DNA from: Lachnospiraceae bacterium
GTDB taxonomy: Bacteria > Bacillota > Clostridia > Lachnospirales > Lachnospiraceae
Length of the DNA stretch: 64,000 nucleotides
NCBI GenBank assembly: GCA_024691425.1
Contig: JAILNQ010000054.1
Coordinates: 1-64,000 of the forward strand
Reading direction: 5' to 3'
The position numbers were made by a program, and so were the translations under genes. Shown here in pieces: positions 57,921-64,000 of this stretch; position 1 is the first letter of the stretch, and every line of letters starts with the position of its first letter. Under the pieces are notes generated by a model. The model searched no databases. It was not told where the DNA came from and worked only from the letters and a program-made list of their open reading frames with translations.

Positions 57921-60900
57921 ATGCCAAAACGAACTGATATAAAAAAGATTCTCGTCATAGGATCGGGGCCGATAGTCATCGGACAGGCCGCAGAGTTCGA
58001 TTATGCGGGTACGCAGGCGTGCTTAGCGCTTCGCGAGGAGGGCTATGAGGTAGTGCTCTGCAATTCTAATCCCGCAACGATCATGACGGATAAAGTCATA
58101 GCGGACAAGGTATACATGGAGCCGCTCACGCTCGAGTTCATAGCGAAGATAATCAGGATGGAGCGCCCCGATGCGATACTTCCCGGCATCGGCGGACAGA
58201 CAGGACTTAACCTCGCGGTAGCTCTCGAGAAAAAGGGCGTATTGGAAGAATGCAATGCGCAGCTTCTCGGAACGAGGATAGAGAGCATCGAGATGGCGGA
58301 AGACAGAGAGCTCTTCAAGGAACTGTGCCAGAAGATCGGAGAGCCTATCCTGCCCTCGATGATAGCAGGTTCGATGGAAGAAGGACTTGCTGCCGCAAAG
58401 GAGATCGGTTTCCCGCTCGTTCTGCGTCCTGCCTATACGCTCGGAGGAACCGGAGGCGGATTTGCCGACAACGAGGAGGAATTTCGCGAGATCATGAAGA
58501 ACGCCCTCGCGCTTTCCCCCGTCCATCAGGTGCTGGTAGAGAAGAGCGTCAAGGGCTATAAGGAAATAGAGTATGAAGTCATAAGGGATGCGAACGACAC
58601 CGCCATAACGGTCTGCAACATGGAGAACATCGACCCTGTCGGGATACATACCGGCGACTCGATCGTAGTATGCCCGTCGCAGACACTGACGAACAAGGAC
58701 TATCAGATGCTGAGGAGCTCCGCTCTGAAAATCATCCGTGCGCTGAAAGTCGAAGGCGGGTGCAACGTCCAGTTCGCGCTCGATCCTGATTCATTCAACT
58801 ATTATCTGATCGAAGTCAATCCCAGGGTGTCGAGATCATCGGCGCTCGCATCTAAGGCGAGCGGATATCCGATAGCGAGGGTGTCGGCCAAGATAGCCGT
58901 CGGAATGCGGCTTGAGGAGATCGAGCTTGCAAACACGGTTGCCGCTTTTGAGCCATCTATGGACTATGTCGTCACGAAGATGCCGAGGTTCCCGTTCGAT
59001 AAGTTCGCAGATGCTAACAACAGTCTCGGAACGCAGATGAAGGCGACGGGCGAGGTGATGAGCGTCGGACGCTCGATAGAAGAAAGCCTGCTGAAAGCGG
59101 TAAGAAGCCTTGAGGCGGGTGCGTATCATCTTCACATCGACAAGTTCGATGACTGGGATGACAACAGGCTTTTCGAATACATCGGAATAGGAACCGATGA
59201 CAGGATATATGCGATAGCAGAGATGCTGCGCCGCGATGCCGATGAAGAAGCGATCTCAGAAAAAACCGGAATAGACAGATTCTTTGTCAGCATTTTTTCT
59301 AACATCATCGCCATGGAGAAAAATCTCGCCAAGAATGTGAACGACATCGGAACCTTGAAAATGGCGAAGCAGATGGGATTTTCGGACCGCGGTATCGGCG
59401 ATATATGGAAGATGAGCGCGCATGAGATTTTCAACCTCAGAAAAGAACACGGCATAATGCCCGTTTATAAGATGATAGATACTTGCGCATCTGAGTTCAG
59501 ATCGTACGTTCCGTATTTCTATTCGACGTATGAGGACGAGAATGAATCGGTCGTTACATCCGACAGGAAGATAATCGTGCTCGGCTCGGGGCCCATAAGG
59601 ATCGGACAGGGGGTTGAATTCGACTATTCGACAGTTCATGCGGTCAAGACGATAAAAGAGCTCGGATATGAAGCCATAATCATCAACAACAATCCTGAGA
59701 CGGTATCGACAGATTACACAACAAGCGACAAGCTCTATTTCGAACCGCTGTGTGTCGAGGATGTCGTCAACATTATCGAGACGGAGCAGCCTGAAGGTGT
59801 CATAGCGATACTCGGCGGACAGACCGCGATAAACCTCGCAGAGCCTCTTCTGGAGTACGGAGTCAGGATAATAGGAACCGGATGCGATGCGATCGAGCGG
59901 GCGGAAAACCGCGACGCGTTCGAAAGGGTTCTGATGGATCTTTGCATCCCTCAGCCGAAGGGTGTTGCAGTGACCGATGTGGAAGCCGGAGTTAATGCCG
60001 CAAAGGATATAGGTTATCCCGTTCTTGTGCGTCCCAGCTTCGTGCTGGGCGGACGCGCTATGCAGATAGTGTCGAAGGAAGAGGAGATGAGACGGTATCT
60101 CAAGAGCGCGGTCGAGATAGATGAGGACAGGCCGGTGCTTGTCGACAAGTACATAAAGGGCAAGGAGGTCGAGGTGGATGCAGTGTGCGACGGGATAGAT
60201 GTTTTCGTTCCCGGCATCATGGAGCTAGTTGAGCGCACCGGAGTGCATTCCGGCGATTCCATAAGCGTATATCCGCCGTTCTCGCTCTCCGACAAGGTGA
60301 AGGGAACGATACTCGAATACACGAAGAAGCTCGGCGTCGGCATCGGAATAGTAGGGCTTTTCAACATACAGTTCATCGTGGATGACGATGAGAAAGTATA
60401 TATCATAGAGGTGAATCCGAGGTCCTCGAGAACCGTGCCGTTCCTTTCGAAGGCGACAGGTTATTCGCTCGCTGACATAGCAACGAAATGCATACTCGGG
60501 ATCAGTCTGAAGGAGCAGGGGATATTTACGATCTATCCTGAAGAGAGGAAGAGATGGTGCGTCAAAGTTCCCGCCTTCTCGTTCTCGAAACTCAAGGGAA
60601 TGGATTCATATCTGTCGCCCGAGATGAAATCGACCGGCGAAGCGATCGGATATGATGAGAAGCTGCACAGGGCGATGTACAAGGCGCTCGTGGCATCGGG
60701 GATCAAGCTCCGCAATTACGGCACGGTAATAGTGTCGCTCGCGGACGAGGATAAGATCGAGGGAATGCCTCTCATAAAGAGATTCTATGACATGGGATTC
60801 AACATCGAGGCGACAACTCTCACCGGCGAGTATCTCATTAACTACGGAGTCAAGACTCGGATCAGGAAGAAACTCAGCGAGGGCAGCGAGGAGATACTTG

Positions 60901-61097
60901 ATGCGATACGGTCAGGAAATGTCGCATATGTTATAAACAGCCGCGCAGTTCTGTCGGGCGTCCACTATGAGGACGGAGCGGCTATAAGACGCTGCGCGAT
61001 AGAGAACAACGTCACGATATTCACGTCTCTTGATACAGTAAGGGTACTGCTTGATGTGCTTGAAGAACAGACGATAAAGGTTTCGACGATCTTTTAG
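57921..61097 (+). CDS. carB: Carbamoyl-phosphate synthase large subunit
   Basis: A 1058-residue enzyme with the usual internal duplication: two ATP-grasp halves, each opened by a GSGPI(V/R)IGQ loop (near residues 14 and 555), ATP sites [13 protein letters not shown] and [12 protein letters not shown], and a C-terminal MGS-like regulatory domain. It makes carbamoyl phosphate for pyrimidines and arginine. GGAG precedes ATG. The stop overlaps the convergent kinase gene by four bases. Confidence 0.95.
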   Translation: MPKRTDIKKILVIGSGPIVIGQAAEFDYAGTQACLALREEGYEVVLCNSNPATIMTDKVIADKVYMEPLTLEFIAKIIRMERPDAILPGIGGQTGLNLAVALEKKGVLEECNAQLLGTRIESIEMAEDRELFKELCQKIGEPILPSMIAGSMEEGLAAAKEIGFPLVLRPAYTLGGTGGGFADNEEEFREIMKNALALSPVHQVLVEKSVKGYKEIEYEVIRDANDTAITVCNMENIDPVGIHTGDSIVVCPSQTLTNKDYQMLRSSALKIIRALKVEGGCNVQFALDPDSFNYYLIEVNPRVSRSSALASKASGYPIARVSAKIAVGMRLEEIELANTVAAFEPSMDYVVTKMPRFPFDKFADANNSLGTQMKATGEVMSVGRSIEESLLKAVRSLEAGAYHLHIDKFDDWDDNRLFEYIGIGTDDRIYAIAEMLRRDADEEAISEKTGIDRFFVSIFSNIIAMEKNLAKNVNDIGTLKMAKQMGFSDRGIGDIWKMSAHEIFNLRKEHGIMPVYKMIDTCASEFRSYVPYFYSTYEDENESVVTSDRKIIVLGSGPIRIGQGVEFDYSTVHAVKTIKELGYEAIIINNNPETVSTDYTTSDKLYFEPLCVEDVVNIIETEQPEGVIAILGGQTAINLAEPLLEYGVRIIGTGCDAIERAENRDAFERVLMDLCIPQPKGVAVTDVEAGVNAAKDIGYPVLVRPSFVLGGRAMQIVSKEEEMRRYLKSAVEIDEDRPVLVDKYIKGKEVEVDAVCDGIDVFVPGIMELVERTGVHSGDSISVYPPFSLSDKVKGTILEYTKKLGVGIGIVGLFNIQFIVDDDEKVYIIEVNPRSSRTVPFLSKATGYSLADIATKCILGISLKEQGIFTIYPEERKRWCVKVPAFSFSKLKGMDSYLSPEMKSTGEAIGYDEKLHRAMYKALVASGIKLRNYGTVIVSLADEDKIEGMPLIKRFYDMGFNIEATTLTGEYLINYGVKTRIRKKLSEGSEEILDAIRSGNVAYVINSRAVLSGVHYEDGAAIRRCAIENNVTIFTSLDTVRVLLDVLEEQTIKVSTIF

Positions 61098-64000
61098 TCT
61101 TCACCGCTCGGGGCGAACTCGAGTATTTCGTCATCGCTTGCATCATCGGCGGAAACATCGATTATGCTTCCGATGAGCGCACATGCGTCCTCATAAATCT
61201 TCATCGTTTTGTCATGATTTTTTTCTATGACAGAAATGTTGCCTTCCTTTGAGGCTTTCTCCAGGGCGAGCGCAAGCTCTGAAAGCCTGTTGGCTCCGAT
61301 CGTCTTTGATGAGCTCTTAAGCGAATGGACGAGCACTGAATAATCGTCCCATGATTTTTGGGCACGGAATGCTTCAATCCTGTTTTTCTTTTCTGCCGAT
61401 TCGGCAACGAATTCACAAAGAATAGAGCGGTATATCGCGGGATCGTTCTGGCAGAACGAAAGAGCGCTGTCCGTATCAAAGCCCGCCTCTTTGAGAGCGG
61501 CTATCGCAGCAGCCGTATTCTCGTCCGGCGAGATGTCAGAGGCTGATTCCTTTACAGATGTTACTTCCACTTTATCAGCAGGCAGATAGCGCAGCATCAT
61601 CTTTTCAAGCTCGCGGCCTTCGACAGGCTTTGCAAGATAATCCGTGAATCCTTCCGCCATATATCTTTCCTTTGCGCCTCTTATCGCATCGGCGGTAAGG
61701 CATATCGCAGGCGTGTCTGCGTTAAGCCCGCCGCGCGCCCTGATGGTTGTGAGCGTTTCAGTTCCGTCCATCCCGGGCATGCGCTGGTCGAGAAGGATAA
61801 CGTCATATGCGTTCTTTTCGCACAGCTCGATCGCATCTTTTCCGGACATCGCTGTATCGATAGTAAGTCCTGTATCTTTGAGGAGATTTTCTGCGACCAT
61901 GATGTTCATCTTCGTATCGTCGACTATGAGAACACGGGCATTCTCGGCGTGGAATGATTCCCTGTACGAATCCGACGGTTCCTCGACCGAGGCGCTTACT
62001 GAGTATTCACCTATAGGTTCGCTGCTTTCGATTTTCTGCCACAGGTCGAACGAGAACACGGAACCTTTCCCGTATTCGCTTGAAACCCTGAGAGCGCTTC
62101 CCATGAGATACAGAAGCTTTGTAACGATCGACAGGCCGAGTCCGGTTCCTTCGATGTTGCGGTTTCGGATCACGTCAAGGCGCTCGAACGATTCGAACAG
62201 GCGCTCCATGTCAGACTCTCTTATACCGATGCCGGTATCCTTTACCTCGACCGATAGAAGTATCATGTCGTCCTTTTTTTCTTTGCCTTCAACAGTGAGG
62301 GTTACGGATCCTTCATGCGTATATTTGACGGCGTTTGTCAAGAGATTAAGTATGACCTGGTCTATGCGCGAATCGTCTCCGTACAGCTCAGAAGGAAGCT
62401 TCGGGTCGACGTTCACGATGAAGTCGAGCTTCTTTTCCCTCACTCTCTCATTGACTGAATTGACGAGATAGGTGATGAGAGTCGAAATACTGTATCGGAC
62501 CGGAACGATCTCCATCTTTCCGTCCTCGATCTTCGAAAAATCGAGTATGCTGTTTATGAGATGAAGAAGGTTTCTGCCGGATGATTTTATGTTCCGGGAA
62601 TAGCTGAGGACTTCCGGATCGCCGGCCTTGCGCAGTATCATTTCGTTCATTCCGAGTATCGCGTTGATCGGTGTGCGGATCTCATGCGACATATCGGCGA
62701 GGAATCCGCTCTTGGCCCGGTTAGCTTCATCGGCGGCAAGCTTTTCTAGCTTCAGCACCTCGGCCTCGTATTCCTGCTTCTGGCGCCCGATCTTCATTTC
62801 CTCGACCTTTTTGCCGTATGCCTGCTCATTGCAGTAGCCCATGTAATAGAAGCATGTGATGAGCGCGAATATGACGAGGGAGACGAGTATGTTAACGACG
62901 AGCTGCGAGCTTACCTCTTCGAGAAACTCGCTGCTGCTGACGATGAGCATGACAGTCCACTGGTCGAGTATCGGGCTGATGAAAAGCGTGGTCTTATCAT
63001 CGCTGTGAACTTTTGATGATGGATCGGCCATGAAACTGTCATACAGCTCGGGCGAGATGATACTGCTGATGTTGACGCCGGTCATCTGCGGGTCCTTATG
63101 CGCGATCACAGTTCCGTCCCGGTCGATGATAAGAGCATATCCTTTTCCGCCTATGTCAACCGTCTCGACGACTTCCTGTATATATCCGGTTATAACGTCG
63201 AGAGCTACGACCTCCGGTTCGTGGTCATCACTGTAAGAAAGAAGCTTGCATATCGTTACGACAACAGAGTGGGTCTGCGCGTCAACGTACGGAGGAACGA
63301 TCAGCGTCTGCCCGTCAGAGGTGACCGCGGCCTTGTACCAGTCCCTTGTCTTAACATCATATCCTTCGGGCGGTACCCAACTCAGCCCGTCCATGTATTC
63401 GCCGCGGATGTATCCGTAGATCCCGGTGAAGTTATCGTCAAATTCGGCGGCCTGACGTTCGGTCTGGTTGAGGATGTACTGCAGTATCTTTTCCTGAGGC
63501 TCACCGCTGTAAAGCATCATATCGACGGTATCGGCCGCGACGCCGAGGGTCGATTTTGCAACGGCCAGATAATTCTCAAGGCTGTTGGCCGTCGATTCGG
63601 CTTTGTCTTCGCCGTCTTCATACAGCCTTGTTACGGCCACGTTATAGAAGAGCCTAGAATTATATACTACGGAGAAAATCATGAGTCCGAGCGTGATGAG
63701 TATGGTGAACAGAAGATTGAAACGGTTGCGCCGCTTGTCCGGTTCCGAGATCCGCTCATCCTTTACCGCTTTATATCTTATAGTTATGAAATACATGATG
63801 GCGAGTATGAGCAGCACCATGAATATCGACAGGATGAAAAGCATGATGGCTATTATCCTGTAGACATCCGAGCTGTCCGCGCCCGAAGGAAGGGCCTGCT
63901 TCATCCAGCCGGCGAGATAGTATCCGATGGCGCATCCTCCGAAAATAATGAGCGACACGCTTATCTGGATGCGCAGCTGGAACCTTAATTCGTCAGCGTT
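61094..64000 (-). CDS. dCache hybrid sensor histidine kinase with receiver and Hpt (5' end outside window)
   Basis: At least 968 residues; the frame stays open to the window edge, and the first helix begins upstream of the GTG at 63958, so the true start is probably beyond 64000. Order: two or three membrane helices with an extracytoplasmic dCache domain ([20 protein letters not shown]), a short coiled coil, HisKA ([10 protein letters not shown], visible residue about 439), HATPase (DTGIGIR, GTGLGLS), receiver ([11 protein letters not shown]) and Hpt ([12 protein letters not shown]). dCache domains sense small molecules such as amino acids. Partner response regulator not visible. Confidence 0.9.
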   Translation of the reverse strand, partial: NADELRFQLRIQISVSLIIFGGCAIGYYLAGWMKQALPSGADSSDVYRIIAIMLFILSIFMVLLILAIMYFITIRYKAVKDERISEPDKRRNRFNLLFTILITLGLMIFSVVYNSRLFYNVAVTRLYEDGEDKAESTANSLENYLAVAKSTLGVAADTVDMMLYSGEPQEKILQYILNQTERQAAEFDDNFTGIYGYIRGEYMDGLSWVPPEGYDVKTRDWYKAAVTSDGQTLIVPPYVDAQTHSVVVTICKLLSYSDDHEPEVVALDVITGYIQEVVETVDIGGKGYALIIDRDGTVIAHKDPQMTGVNISSIISPELYDSFMADPSSKVHSDDKTTLFISPILDQWTVMLIVSSSEFLEEVSSQLVVNILVSLVIFALITCFYYMGYCNEQAYGKKVEEMKIGRQKQEYEAEVLKLEKLAADEANRAKSGFLADMSHEIRTPINAILGMNEMILRKAGDPEVLSYSRNIKSSGRNLLHLINSILDFSKIEDGKMEIVPVRYSISTLITYLVNSVNERVREKKLDFIVNVDPKLPSELYGDDSRIDQVILNLLTNAVKYTHEGSVTLTVEGKEKKDDMILLSVEVKDTGIGIRESDMERLFESFERLDVIRNRNIEGTGLGLSIVTKLLYLMGSALRVSSEYGKGSVFSFDLWQKIESSEPIGEYSVSASVEEPSDSYRESFHAENARVLIVDDTKMNIMVAENLLKDTGLTIDTAMSGKDAIELCEKNAYDVILLDQRMPGMDGTETLTTIRARGGLNADTPAICLTADAIRGAKERYMAEGFTDYLAKPVEGRELEKMMLRYLPADKVEVTSVKESASDISPDENTAAAIAALKEAGFDTDSALSFCQNDPAIYRSILCEFVAESAEKKNRIEAFRAQKSWDDYSVLVHSLKSSSKTIGANRLSELALALEKASKEGNISVIEKNHDKTMKIYEDACALIGSIIDVSADDASDDEILEFAPSGED

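Overview
The window looks like chromosomal DNA of an anaerobic Clostridia bacterium, most like Lachnospiraceae. This is inferred from gene content and gene style. Supporting points are a Fe-S type PurF with a propeptide, a DUF1836 protein, DegV proteins, a MalFG-type sugar importer with no ATPase gene beside it, a GH10 xylanase lipoprotein, large hybrid sensor kinases, and strong AGGAGG-type ribosome binding sites. No rRNA, tRNA, CRISPR array or intact mobile element was seen.

Layout. 1-1200: the end of a HepT-like toxin gene and two small minus-strand genes of mobile-element character, with a repeat-bearing promoter. 1291-5000: an RNase J-like metallo-hydrolase, a P-loop kinase-like protein, a nitroreductase remnant, small membrane proteins (one DUF2752) and a GNAT acetyltransferase. 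5092-7830: a clostripain-family lipoprotein with an acidic aromatic tail, a 70-residue protein ending in a FliM-like CheY-docking motif, and an EAL phosphodiesterase. 7918-16358: a MATE exporter, then a four-gene exopolysaccharide operon whose synthase carries three tandem MshEN (c-di-GMP-binding) modules and is followed by a BcsB-like protein. 16499-27585: alpha-glucoside utilisation (GH13 oligo-1,6-glucosidase, LacI regulator, then binding protein, GH65 phosphorylase, beta-phosphoglucomutase, two permeases, GH13_4 enzyme). 27718-38772: small membrane proteins, a DUF6765 protein and an overlapping signalling operon (REC-GGDEF-REC-HD-GYP, hybrid kinase with Hpt, hybrid kinase fused to DegV, acyltransferase). 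38740-49617: SPFH protein, lipid kinase plus patatin, secreted esterase, LacI-sensor diguanylate cyclase, DUF1836, DegV, a second MATE exporter, a Nudix-PgeF fusion and an ECF S component. 49640-52240: a cysteine-rich leader peptide and terminator ahead of metY-cysK. 52266-61097: purA, GH10 xylanase, purF, carAB. The minus-strand gene at the right edge is a dCache hybrid kinase that runs off the window.

How the parts connect. Cyclic di-GMP recurs: one EAL protein, one combined GGDEF/HD-GYP protein, one sugar-sensor GGDEF protein, and one predicted effector (the MshEN glycosyltransferase). This suggests nutrient and surface cues feeding exopolysaccharide synthesis. The most unusual items are the candidate cysteine attenuator (7 Cys codons in 38, mutually exclusive antiterminator and terminator), the kinase-DegV fusion, the triple-MshEN synthase, and four genes whose -10 box lies exactly 7 nt before the start codon, as expected of leaderless mRNAs.
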